Shown here one piece after another: positions 27,420 to 37,603 of a DNA stretch of 64,000 bases. The position numbers and the translations under genes are program-made. Source of the DNA: Ustulina deusta (taxonomy: Eukaryota; Ascomycota; Sordariomycetes; Xylariales; Xylariaceae); NCBI GenBank assembly GCA_023159155.1, contig JAJNNX010000005.1, forward strand, positions 1,302,001 through 1,366,000, written 5' to 3'. The notes under the pieces were generated by a model. That model searched no databases. It saw only the letters and a list, made by a program, of their open reading frames with translations, and was not told where the DNA came from. Position 1 is the stretch's first letter. The number at the start of each line of letters is the position of its first letter.

Positions 27420-29341
27420 TCATTGCCGAACAACATCTGTGCTCTTAGCCACCTCTTCCCAGGCGTCGCAGATCTTGATCATATTCTCACACTTCGCTCT
27501 TATCCTGCCCCAACCGTCACTCCCCAGAGGTGCGCGAAGCGGTATCTTTTTGCTCGCGGCCACGCCGGTCCCCTTGACCAAGTCGATTATGATAGCCACG
27601 CCCTTTTCGGCGTCGCCGGGCTCGTTACCCACCAGGCCGGCCTCAACGCTCCGCACGGCCGCGCTGAAACCGGGCATACTCGGGCACGCGGAGCGGCACG
27701 TGGTTGATATTACTGAAGGCGGAGGTTCGGAAGTACCCGGGTTCGACAATCAGCACTTGAATGCCCAGCGCGAACATGGCTCGTTCTTGCGAGAGACATT
27801 CGACGGCACCTGAACAATGGGGTTTGGTTTTCACCGCCTTATATATATAATAATAAACAGCCGCTGCTAGGTTCAGGGGCCTAGAGGTTAACGGATATGA
27901 GGAGGTATGCCTTCAAGAGCGAACTTGCTCGCGCAATGTCCGGATGCACCGCGATCGGCATGCCAGCCTGCTGGGAGCTCATATACAGGAGCGTGCCTTT
28001 GCTCTTAGCCCGGAGTTTGGGCAGCAATGACCTGATAATATTCATAGAAACGTTGAAGTTTGTCTTCATCGGCCGAAGAAATGCCGAAGCTACTCCCTCC
28101 AACGATGAACTGTTGGTTATGGGATTTCTCGCTCGACGTACGCGAGTTCCCGTCCCAAGCATCATTGGCGCCCATCACTGGGCGGGCGATCCCTATATTG
28201 TCACGTCCGTCATTGAGGGCTTCTTACTGTCCAAATGTCTTGGAGACACAACGGTGCAGTCCCCTAATTTATGTCCGACCGTCTTCGACTCCAACCTAGA
28301 ACGAGCCTATCATGGGATGGCCTAGGTCATGCTAGACCTTTCCAAACCGACTTTCTTCAGTATCGGAGCCTTGGGGTGGGATTCTGGATGGAAGGTGGTC
28401 AAGCAGCCATTAACTCTTAATATCAATGAACTCGTACGCGTCGGGGACTATCCTCCTCCTGAATTCGCAGAACACACATTCAAAACGGCGTCTATCAGGT
28501 CGGATGACGCGCGTTCTATGGAAAGCGGACTGTTCTGGTTTTGCCTCGCAGCAAGAAAAAGTTTTATGTTTGACGAATCTACTGGACTTTTCTTGATAAG
28601 GAGTGCTTTGGTCATCTAAACTCCCTTGACGATCGGCTTTCGCTTTTAACACCAGATGAACAGAATGTGCTAGATGGGTTTGTTCAGGCAAAAGTGCAGC
28701 AAGCAAAGGAGAAGACCTTACCTGAACATCTGAGCGTGGATGAAGGTTTGGAACAGTTCTAAGCGCTTAAAATAGAAATTAACCCCAACACCCATAGTAA
28801 CGTTCACTTTGCGCACGGAGGGATGAATAGAAACGTGTATCCAGACGGTTGCTTCCAGGCAGGCCTACATTACTTTCCAGTACGTAAGACATTTTGGACC
28901 ACCCAAGAAAGGCTCGACTACCAAAGACCGTAAACTTGAAAACTTGCAAGGAAACGGGTGGGCTAAATTGAATTCTATGTAGAGTTATATATTTTTAACG
29001 TAATGTATTTTGTGACGGATTTGCTTCATGCACCACTTATATTGTTGACGATAAGTCTCCATCATTATAGATGATTTTATGGCTTTTATATAAACAAGTC
29101 TACCCGACGCTTGTAAGGCCAGAAACTGAACCCAGGCCTCGGCCATCTTGGACGCGATTTCGAGGGCCAGCGCCGAGACATCGAGATCCATTATCACGGC
29201 GCCAGTATCCTCTAGGTGAGCGAGTCTGGTCTCAGCGTTACGGCCCGTGGCGATGACATTATCGCCTGATTCGCGGAGCTGGCGCACAAAGAGCTCGCCG
29301 AAGCCGCTGGAACAACCGGTCATGAGCCAGGTTTGGGGCAT
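27420..29341 (-). pseudogene. Short-chain dehydrogenase/reductase, interrupted and frameshifted
   Basis: The start MPQTWLMTGCSSGFGELFVR at 29341 holds the SDR cofactor motif TGxxxGxG, followed by VIATGRN and IMDLDVS. The similarity fades at about 29080. It resumes near 28105 on the same strand with MKTNFNVSMNIIRSLLPKLR and GTLLYMSSQQAG, then ALGIQVLIVEPGYFRT, VPLRVPEY and a C-terminal part (VEAGLVGNEPGDAEKGVA) ending at 27420. A frameshift lies near 27665, between VPEYARFQ and AAVRSVEAG. The NNAG and catalytic YxxxK regions are not recognisable. About 970 bp of foreign sequence, containing a plus-strand APH-like remnant, splits it. Such genes are common NAD(P)-dependent oxidoreductases; this copy should not make an active enzyme. 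Confidence 0.72.
28095..28758 (+). pseudogene. Decayed APH-family phosphotransferase remnant, nested in the SDR pseudogene
   Basis: In three plus-strand pieces I read FLARRTRVPVPSIIGAHHW, YIVTSVIEG (hinge-like), then after a stop at 28323-28325 LDLSKPTFFSIGALGWDS, and later SGLFWFCLAARKSFMFDE. The frame then shifts near 28575 to IYWTFLDKECFGHLNSLDD and ends FVQAKVQQAKEKTLPEHL before a TAA at about 28760. The order and the C-terminal block agree with a large fungal aminoglycoside-phosphotransferase-like family. The N-terminus, and the whole catalytic HxD...N segment between HTFKTAS and SIRSDDAR, are gone. One stop, one frameshift and one internal deletion make it non-functional. It is not a close copy of the intact gene at 15.7 kb. 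Confidence 0.6.
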
Positions 29342-32089
29342 GTTTTTACTCTGCTTAATAAAATGAAGGCTTTGCTTATGGTGTGATATACCGTTTGCTA
29401 GCCGATTACGTGTGTAGATGATGTAATACTGAAATTACGTTATGAAGGTAGTTTTTATATTTGGTAAGCAAGAACACACTCGAAGAGAGTAAATATATAT
29501 GTTTAGATATTTCCAGAGATGTAAATAGGCTCAGGGATTCTTGTTGGATGGCGGAACAACAAAATGAGTGTAGGAAGATGTTGTTTGTGACTAACGCAGA
29601 TGAGATGCGGCGGTGTACTTAAGGTTGTTACCGTGTTGATTTGTGACAGCCCACACGGGCTATGACATTCAAGCGATGGAGGGTTCAATCCTGCCCAATA
29701 ATTCTTATACAACCCCCTAGTTCTCAATAGGATCCCCCGATTATTCAAAGTTAGCATATTGCTTAAATTTCTTATCTTTCGTTGTACTATAGGTTGTTGC
29801 GTGATTTGTAGTATGTGTGGTAGTTGGAGTTGTGGTGATCAACACCGATCAGGAAACGGAGCATGATTTGGTGAAAACGTACCAACCTTCGTAGAGTATT
29901 GAACGCTGGTGGCAGTTGAAGCAATGTAGAATGTCTGCTTGCGTTTACACCTCTTAGTGCCATGTCTCCTTGAATTGTATTGGTGCAGATAATAAGTACA
30001 GATACAACCCGCACCACGGTTGCTGCTCAGTAGCGGCAAGAGGAAAATAACAGTAACCCATATACTATAGTTTTAAACCCAGCTCACCGGAGGATTGACT
30101 GTTTCCCCGCGAGATTAAGATTACGGCACTCATGATTTATGAAATTCCCAGTGGTGCTACCGCATAGGGAAGAGGCACTCGCGAGAATGCCGGACAGACT
30201 AATGACCGGAAGGGGACTACAACAGCTACGCTCCATCGCGTCCAACCCTTTCTGTAGACGGGCGGGGCCGTCTACCATTTATGCGCCTTGTCTCCGTCTT
30301 TATTGGAAAGATCCTGAACGTGGACAGTGGTCGAAATGCTAGCCACGGTCAATAACAGCCAGTCCCTTAGTATATTTCCGTTCCCCGTAGCCCCAGCGAG
30401 AGGGACACAGACCGCCCCCCATCTAAAGCAGGTGAACCCGGCTACATTGAGCAGGTTTCGCATCAATAGCCCGGTACCGCTCCCATTGGGATCATTGTAT
30501 AGCCGAATCATAATCATCAGCGTGGTGCTTGGAAGAAAGTCTCCCAGGAAGATACTGAGCGGCAGGCTGATATAACCGCGACCCGAATGAGGTTTCTAGC
30601 TTCCGTCATGGTTAGACATCCTATACCTAATCCTAAGAGACAATCCAGATAGCAAAAAATATTTTGGGGGGATATAGCGCTCTTGAAATCGCTCTTGGTA
30701 AACAAGATCAAGATGGTAAGATGGTACTGAAGTAGCCGGGGTCGCTTTGAACAACGCCTAGTTAGCATGAAGTAACGCGAACTGGGACCAAAAGAAAGAA
30801 AGAAAGAAACCGAGGATTCTCATGTTCAGTATTGACTCGGGCGTCCAAATATGAACGTCGACATCCTTACTGTAATTGTTTCGCATTCGACGGATATTGT
30901 GAGCAAGAGACCTTGGACATATGATGAAGACTAGGAAAATCAAATATCCCTTTCCTCGTAAGAGAATGAAGGAAACGGAGATTCCTTCCCCCGGGAAGAA
31001 TAATATAAAACACAACTACAGGAAATTAACGAATGAGAGGGCTCTAGAGGCTTAAGGGTGTCGTTATGATTCATTTCACTCTACCTAATTGCTCGATGAT
31101 AGCAAAAAGGGGTACCGTCGCGGCGTGAGATGTAGAGGTCCCGCCTAATATTGTGATTTCACATCAACCATCTCGTCCTTGCATGATCGTTCCAATTGCT
31201 AGCGATTCGTTCCGTGCGATATATCATGTAACAACCAGTGAGAAGGTGTGTAGTTACTCCGGGGTAGGCGAAGTCGAGAAATATTGTAAGTTGATAAGAG
31301 ACAAGACAGAATTAATCCCTTTCCCACAACCATAAGCCAACCAGAAAGCGTTTATGGGTGGATATCTGAGCGAGCATGCATCGGAGTTGCGAATAGTTGA
31401 TGAAAAATACCGTTTTGTGCAAGACTAGCATAAAAGTAGAAGAAATGTATTGAGAAAATCAACAATAATGATTTTATAATCTATATAGTCCATAGATGCG
31501 AATGATCTCTAGGCTCTGGTCTCTCCCTTTCTTCTTCTTCTTCTTCTTTTTTTTTTGGTCGTATCCCAGATGGGCTCGTTCTCCCATATCATAATATACC
31601 TAAGGAAGGGACATGATGGTCGCCTCAGGCGGACGTTGGCTTTGAGATTAGCGGTATTGATGTCCTTGCCTAGACCGACCTCGTTATTCAGATCAGAGAA
31701 CCTCGCTCCTTGCAGTGATATGGTATATTTATGAGCTGTTCACGCTCTACCTAACTCCCTATTTTCCTATGTCTTGGAGGGCATTACCTAATAGTACTAC
31801 TAGTCTACTACCTAGTCTACTACTATTTAGGTAGTCTAACTCTCTGAAGTCTTTACCTTAGTTGGTGCCAAGACCCAGAGCAATGGGAAAATCACGTGCT
31901 ACGATAATTATTGCGCTCAACGTCACTGGCCTGCCAGGTGGCTGCCCGTCGTCGCCGGAACTCGGGTCTTGTTAGTGGTCAATTGTGCAGTGCCTGCTCC
32001 TAAAGCTCCCGCTCGACTTTGCTTCAATTGAGCAACGCAACAATCCGCCCAAACAATCCCCTCAACACATACCCCAACCCACCGTAAAA
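29342..32089. other. Gene-poor region, 2.7 kb
   Basis: No gene is supported. It has a GAAA run at 30790-30808, a CTT run followed by poly-T at 31530-31558, and TAGTCTACTAC motifs at 31796-31835. The last ~200 bp form the ATP15 promoter. Frames of 60-85 codons on both strands show no family resemblance. Confidence 0.5.
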
Positions 32090-32509
32090 ATGAGTTTTGC
32101 GTGGAAAGCCGCCGGCCTCACGTGAGTTCAATTGTCCCAGGTCGAGCCAGCTTCGTATCTCGTGCGCCGCAGATGCGAGGAACAATGCCGTGTGCGGCCT
32201 TTTGCTGACCTAGTCAACCCGGCCAAACAGCTACAACCGCTACCTCGCGGTCGCCGCCCGCGTCGTGCGCCGAAGTCTGAAGGACAACAAACGTGTGGCC
32301 GCCGAGCGCCGAGGCGAAATGGACCTGCGATTTGCCAAGTGGGAGGTGAGTTGATGGTCCCTGGGTGAGAGGGGAGGAGGCCAGATCAGAAGCAGGACCC
32401 CATGCTGATCGATTTATCCTGCAACCCACAGAACGGCAAGATGGGCGAGCCCAAGAACCTGGCCGATGCCAACGCTGCTGCCGCCGTCGGATCCGCTGGC
32501 GCCGCATAG
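32090..32509 (+). CDS. ATP15: ATP synthase subunit epsilon, mitochondrial (74 aa)
   Basis: Three exons (32090-32121, 32231-32345, 32432-32509) sum to 225 nt. The protein begins MSFAWKAAGLTYNRYLAVAA and continues RVVRRSLKDNKRVAAERRGE, then LRFAKWENGKMGEP. This is the short helical epsilon subunit of the F1 central stalk, known from yeast Atp15, which lies against gamma and delta. Family members are about 55-75 aa and start MS(F/A)AW with a Y-x-x-Y pair, as here. Donors are GTGAGT in both introns and the acceptors are CAG. No cleavable presequence is expected. The tail after residue 60 is Ala-rich and less conserved. Its three small exons are easy to miss in plain frame scans. Confidence 0.93.
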
Positions 32510-32978
32510 ACCCCGGATCCAGCCATCTCGACGTAATAGACAATGCGATGGAGGTGCTCGTGACTAGATCTCAGAGTCGGCTATGATAGAATGGGGGGTT
32601 CATGATTGGGATTAGGAAGGGCTACCTGAGCAGCCCTTATGTAAAGCTGTACAAAACAAACCGCACCAAAGGCATTTTCTATATCAGTCGTTGAGATGTT
32701 GCATTTCTATCCCACTAAGTGCTACCGGCCTGCGTTGTGAGGATATTGACTATCATGTGTCGTGGGATTCAGTCGCACCAATTCAGACATTCTATCTTCA
32801 GCCGAAATTTCCGTAATTTACAGGAGTCGGTAATGACCTGAACAGCTTGGAATGGCTCGTTGTTCTCTCTGTTTCATTGTGACGAATCAACAGTTTGCGC
32901 AGTCCGGCCCGAACCTATTGGAAGGATGAGGTACAACAGCGAGGTAGGCTTTTTTGTTCGCCCACTATTCAAGGTTAC
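32510..32978. other. Intergenic between ATP15 and the second TA-flanked element
   Basis: ATP15 3' flank. I see no gene or repeat before the element begins at 32981. Confidence 0.5.
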
Positions 32979-33005
32979 TACCGTAGCGTGGGTGGGGGTG
33001 GGGAA

Positions 33006-33091
33006 ACAATGATTGTTTAGCTAAACAATGATTGTTTTTTATCACAATGATAGTTTCAAAAAACAATGATTGTACTGAAAACAATGATTGT
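33006..33091 (+). repeat. Left iteron array, ACAATGATTGT x5
   Basis: Five copies, one with a single change (ACAATGATAGT), start 19, 19, 19 and 18 bp apart. Each 11-mer is a near palindrome (ACAAT-G-ATTGT). This spacing is just under two helical turns, so bound proteins would face almost the same side of the DNA. Confidence 0.88.
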
Positions 33092-33224
33092 GCTTATATT
33101 TTTTACAAAATATATTTTTTTATCCGATCGGTAGTTTTGTTTTAGTCATATTTATATAGGTTAGGTACCTAGGTGGGTATATATGTAGTACTGAATATAC
33201 GAATATATTGCTATATATTTTACG

Positions 33225-33300
33225 GTACGGCTTGGATTCGAACTATAGGGCTACAGTCGACGATTACAGAGTATTACAATTACGTTACGAGGGCTAATTA
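33225..33300 (-). ncRNA. tRNA-like (Pol III promoter-like) module inside element 2
   Basis: On the minus strand TAACGTAATTG (degenerate A box) and AGTTCGAATCC (good B box, about 33232-33242) occur in the same order as in element 1. The sequence just upstream, CACGCGTAATT, is also shared, as is GTAATACTC between the boxes. The A box has lost two consensus bases, so transcription from this copy is doubtful. Confidence 0.4.
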
Positions 33301-33394
33301 CGCGTGCGAGAAGCGCTGTAATTGCCATATATAAGGGTTCATTAAAAGAAGTAGTTGCGATTGCGGTTGTAAGGGCAGTTGCGTTGGTGTTCAA

Positions 33395-33545
33395 GGCTGT
33401 AGGGGCTGTATGGGCTGTACGGACTGCAATTAGCTGTACAGACTGCAATTAGCTGTATTGACTGCAATTAGCTGTATTGACTGCAATTGACTGTATGGAC
33501 TACAATTAACTGTATGGGCTGTATGGGCTGTATGGGCTACTAGGT
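33395..33545 (+). repeat. Imperfect repeats of GACTGCAATTAGCTGTA
   Basis: About five units of 17-19 bp (GACTGCAATTAGCTGTA with small changes) followed by GGGCTGTAT units. On the opposite strand this corresponds in position to the CTACCTAGCC-type repeats on the outer side of the tRNA-like module in element 1, though the unit sequence differs. Confidence 0.7.
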
Positions 33546-33730
33546 CTGTATGTGTAAGTCTGTAAGTCAGTCTGTATGGCTAGGTCTGTATGGCTGTTAG
33601 GATAGGTCTATAGGGACTATGGGCTAGGTTGGTTGGGTAGGCCCAGACAGGTGAGGACAGGTGCCGAACACAGACCCACTTCTAGAAGTACCTTGCCATA
33701 TAAAATTGCCTGTCTGGTACTTAAGCTCTT

Positions 33731-33776
33731 ACAATCATTGTTCTGAAAACAATCATTGTGTCAAAACAATCATTGT
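33731..33776 (-). repeat. Right iteron array, ACAATCATTGT x3
   Basis: Three perfect copies 17-18 bp apart, in inverse orientation to the left array, adjoin the right terminal repeat. Confidence 0.88.
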
Positions 33777-33803
33777 TTCCCTACATATCTTCCCGCTATG
33801 GTA

Positions 33804-34408
33804 GGTAGGTGGTGAATTGGCAAGACACAGCGCCTGGCCTGCTGTTGCTGCCCACCGCGAGCCAATACAGTCCGGTTTTGCCTGCCTTCTATTTAAAGGC
33901 CGAGAAGTGACCTATTAGGTACCTAAAGACAATGCCTAGCGACAGGGAGGTAATAACCATCTTCCTTTTCCATAGTCCACTCGTGGAGGTTGCAAAGTCA
34001 GTGGTTTGATTTTCCCATTATTAGGTCGCACCAACTTCTTAAACTCCACTAACAGAAAAACAGCGTTCATCCCTTCATTTATAGCTACCTCCATACTACC
34101 TAAGTAAGTACCTACCTTGGGTTAGTACCTCGATTGGTCAAATCAATTTATCCTAGGTGCTGATTAAGTACCTGCCTATGTCGACCTCTGCGAGGCTCTA
34201 ACCTCACCCGTTACTTCCAGCCATCTCTCTGTGACGACGTTTGTTGGCCTCTGTAGTCTTACGACGAGGCAACTTGCTATCACGCCTGCCTGGGGGCTCT
34301 TCGGCAACCATTACCCATCTGCCGATCCATACCCGGGTCCTGGGCGCTATCCATCTAGAGAATAAGCCCTGTAGATTGCAGCCCCGTTCCACCACCAGGA
34401 TCGGAGCA
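33804..34408. other. Intergenic, MAK10 promoter side
   Basis: Contains TAGGTACCTA-like motifs at 33915 and 34088-34170 and an AT-rich segment. The plus-strand frame that opens at 34241 leads into MAK10, but its first good ATG in context is 34409. Confidence 0.5.
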
Positions 34409-36991
34409 ATGCAGCCTCTCGAACCCCCCATGCCACCCCCTCTGAACATTTCACATCCTGGCATCATGGCCACTGATATAACCACCCGGTTTACCTCCGC
34501 CGTCAAGAGTAAGTCGTACGAACATACTGCGGCTTGTCCCCGCCTCCATCGGATGCTTGCTCATTCATGCTCTTGTCAGCTTTGTCGCCCGGCGAGGTAA
34601 TCAAGGATGAACACTTCACGCTTTTTGAGTCGGTCTCGGCTCTCGAGGTGCGTGTTAAGCGTAACACCAGCCATTAATTTGAACCCTGTGACATGCTGAC
34701 TGGGTACTAGATCATGGACCGTAAAATGGATAGCGGGGTTCTGGATGAAGGCGAGTCACTCGATGAGGAGTACGACGTGACTCGTAGTGTGCTTCCAGAG
34801 GAGATTCTCGGCATCATCGATCAACTCCTTTGCCTTGAAGTAGGCACCCCGAACCAATATTTCAACGCAGAGGATTCTATTCTAATCTCGTCCGCAGATG
34901 GCATGGCATCTTGGATACCCTTTGTCGCAGACAGTTTTGACGAGCGTCTATATAGATGCTCTGATGAATCCTTGTCCGACAACCATAAATGAGGTAAATT
35001 TCACGAGGCTGCCCTCGGATTCATCTCAGGATTCATCGCTTCTATTCGTATTACGAGCGTACTGTGCCGGCCTACTAAGAGCATGCTTCTCTGTGAACGA
35101 GTGCATGAAAGAGGAGTTATATTACGAGGTAGATCATTGACTTTACTCACCCGACAGTCTGGATTACATCTGACAGCATACAGGAGGAAGACTTTGTCAC
35201 AAATACCTATGAGAGAAGCTTATTAGGCCACATACCAATATTGGCCATCAAGGAGTTGTTACAAAATGCCATAACAGAGCTTTGCGCACGGAGGGATGAC
35301 TTCCCTCGGGAGATTTGCGCCGCTCTCGAGTCTCGTCTTGAACTTCGTCTTGCCTTTCTTGAGGCCGTCGATCTACCAGTTATAAGGAATGATACTTCAG
35401 AACTGCCGAAATTACCTTGGACGCGGATGAGACGCTTGACAGACGCCATCGAAAACCAACATCTGCTGGGGAAACCGATGCCAGCGGCGTTTAGCACCAA
35501 GCTACAAAGGAGGCTTGCAAGCACGATGCCACCACGTCCCATGGTGAACCTAAGCTTCGATGAATGCATCACCCACTTCAAGCGCTTTTTCGAGGATGGC
35601 AATGAAGTTATAGACGTGCTCCAGTATACGGATCCCCAAAGTCTCCTGGTCTGTTTCCTTATATGATTCTCCATGGCTATGGAACTGACTTATTCCAGAA
35701 TTTTATCCTCATATTCCAAGCGCAAAAGCCTCAGCCACTCGCCTTTATCAGGACAATGCTTCAGAATCTTCTGTTCAGGGACATGGTTGTGCTAGGTCGT
35801 TTCAGCATCCGCCAGCTACTCGACCACGACTTGTGTGTCAGTGTTCTTCCGTGTGGACCGCACTTCGACCGATCGTTTGACGAAGTAGAAGTGATGTCAG
35901 ATCCTCGACATAAGGTGGCCTCTGCGATGGAAGTTTTCCGCCACCGAGTAGCCGACCCATACTTTGATCTGTTGAGACTTCTCTCCCAGAACCGATGCCG
36001 AGTCAGGAGAACACTGTGCCACCACATCCAGACATGGGAAGCCCTAGAGACAGACGTTGAGGACATTGAAGAGCATCTACAAGCACCTATCAATGACGTG
36101 ACGCATGGAGCATACCCGGAGGAAGAACCCGCATACTTTCCACTGTCAACCTGGGCGTACCTCTTTAAGCTGCGGCAGATGGAGTGGATTGTGCAGCTCG
36201 GATTCGAGCTTCGCGTCTACCAACCTGACGAGCTTGCGGGAATGTATTATTATCTTAAGAGACTGGCATCACTGCGTGCAAGGAAAATCGATGACGTGAA
36301 ACAAGTGACGGCGCTCCGAGAAGAGCGAGCCCGGCAATATTTAAAAATACCAAAAAATGATCCCTTACCCCCGGCTGTCGCAGAAGAGTTTAACCGGTCG
36401 AAGCAGTACCAACATGCGACGATGCTGGACGCCGCATGCACATGGGAATTATCGGACGGGCTTAGCCTCTTGTACCTAGCGCTCCTGCGCCTTGGACTTG
36501 TGAAACCGCCACCCCGACCGTATGGCACCGACGCGCTACGCTACGAGTTGCGCATGCGGCCTTTCGTGCACATCGCGGACCCGCCTCTGCCGACCTATGA
36601 AGAGTTTAAACAGCAGGCTGAGTTGTCTGACGTCTCCACGGCGGACGTGCTGCGCATTGCCGAGAACGCCGTCGGCGCGGCCCGCAAGGGTTTCGAGGCT
36701 TGCGTCCACCTCAGCGAGCAGGACGCGTTTGTTATCAATGCCACTAGCTACTCGCGATGGGTTAGCAACACTAAGAATTGCCTGCGTGCTACCATCGCGG
36801 CAAGTGTGGCGGTTTCGATGTTAAGGCGCGCGTATGAGAAGATGATAGAACGCGTAGGTGATAAAGGGGGCGAAAAGGAGGTCGGAAAACCGGAATACGC
36901 GAATCTACTAGGCTTGAAGGTCACGATTCCGGGGCCTGGCGATAGTTATCATGATTGGTGGATCGTGCCCAAGTTGGCGCGCGTAGACTAG
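34409..36991 (+). CDS. MAK10: NatC N-terminal acetyltransferase auxiliary subunit (Mak10/NAA35)
   Basis: Six exons (34409-34508, 34580-34647, 34711-34839, 34898-35128, 35184-35648, 35699-36991) give 761 aa, with lengths summing to 2286 nt. Characteristic Mak10 text is LSPGEVIKDEHFTLFESVSA, then IMDRKMDSG across the intron 2 junction, IDQLLCLEMAWHLGYPLSQT and FEDGNEVIDVLQYTDPQSLL. Mak10 is the large scaffold of the cytosolic NatC complex (with Mak3/Naa30 and Mak31/Naa38). NatC acetylates N-terminal Met followed by a hydrophobic residue. The usual MDPKMDSG is MDRKMDSG here. I chose the ATG at 34409 because its first exon splices in frame (GTAAGT donor). The upstream GC-rich frame lacks support. 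Confidence 0.9.
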
Positions 36992-37603
36992 AGAAGTGAA
37001 TGGAAGGAATCTAAGTGTCTTAACGGATTCAGATGTAGGGAGGAACATTCCCCAAACTGTCATTACCATGGACGGGCTACCTTATGTATGAATGATGGGT
37101 AATCAATAGAATTGTTTGAATGAAAAATTACGAGAGCACCTGTTGGAATAGTACACTACTTCGAAATGATTGCGTAAGGTGTAGTAAGTTTATGATAATT
37201 TTTTTTCATTTCATTTTTAGCTTGTCTCCTATAAAGGGGATCCAAAACTAGCGTCAGGACCAGCCGATGAGAGTTTTATTTATGCCTGAATGCGGAACTC
37301 AGCACAGAAGAAGTCCTATTTCGTCAGGAGGACGAGGAACATTGCTGGGAGTGTGGTATCTGCAGGCGGGAAAACGACTTCGAACCAACCACTGCCCATC
37401 CTGATAATAAATATTATGTGCAACCCGAATAGTACATGGCTTTCACTTATCATTCTTTTTTTTTTGGTAAGGTTAAGTGTTGCTGGAAGGACTTGGCTCA
37501 TGCGATGCGCACCCTAGGTAGGTCTCGGCACTCGCATCGACGTGCGCTTAAAGCCCTTGGGCTTCTCCCATTCCTCCCACCCTCATCAGGACTCGGGTAT
37601 TTC
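36992..37603. other. Convergent intergenic region
   Basis: 3' ends of MAK10 and the peroxisomal carrier gene face each other. Poly-T runs at 37200 and 37457 were seen, and no gene. Confidence 0.55.

Larger units (their letters stand above)
32981..33801. mobile_element. Non-autonomous TA-flanked inverted-repeat element (MITE-like), copy 2
   Basis: Left end CCGTAGCGTGGG and right end (other strand) CCATAGCGGGAA start imperfect inverted repeats that become identical inside (GGGAAACAATGATTGTTT on both). TA flanks both ends (32979-32980, 33802-33803). Five ACAATGATTGT-like sites at 33006, 33025, 33044, 33063 and 33081 recur every 18-19 bp. Three ACAATCATTGT sites at 33731, 33749 and 33766 mirror them at the right end. 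There is no coding frame. The middle has a GCTGTATGGACTGCAATTA-type repeat (33395-33545) and, on the minus strand, the same tRNA-like module as element 1. Its iterons differ from those of element 1, so the two are diverged relatives, not recent copies. Confidence 0.82.
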
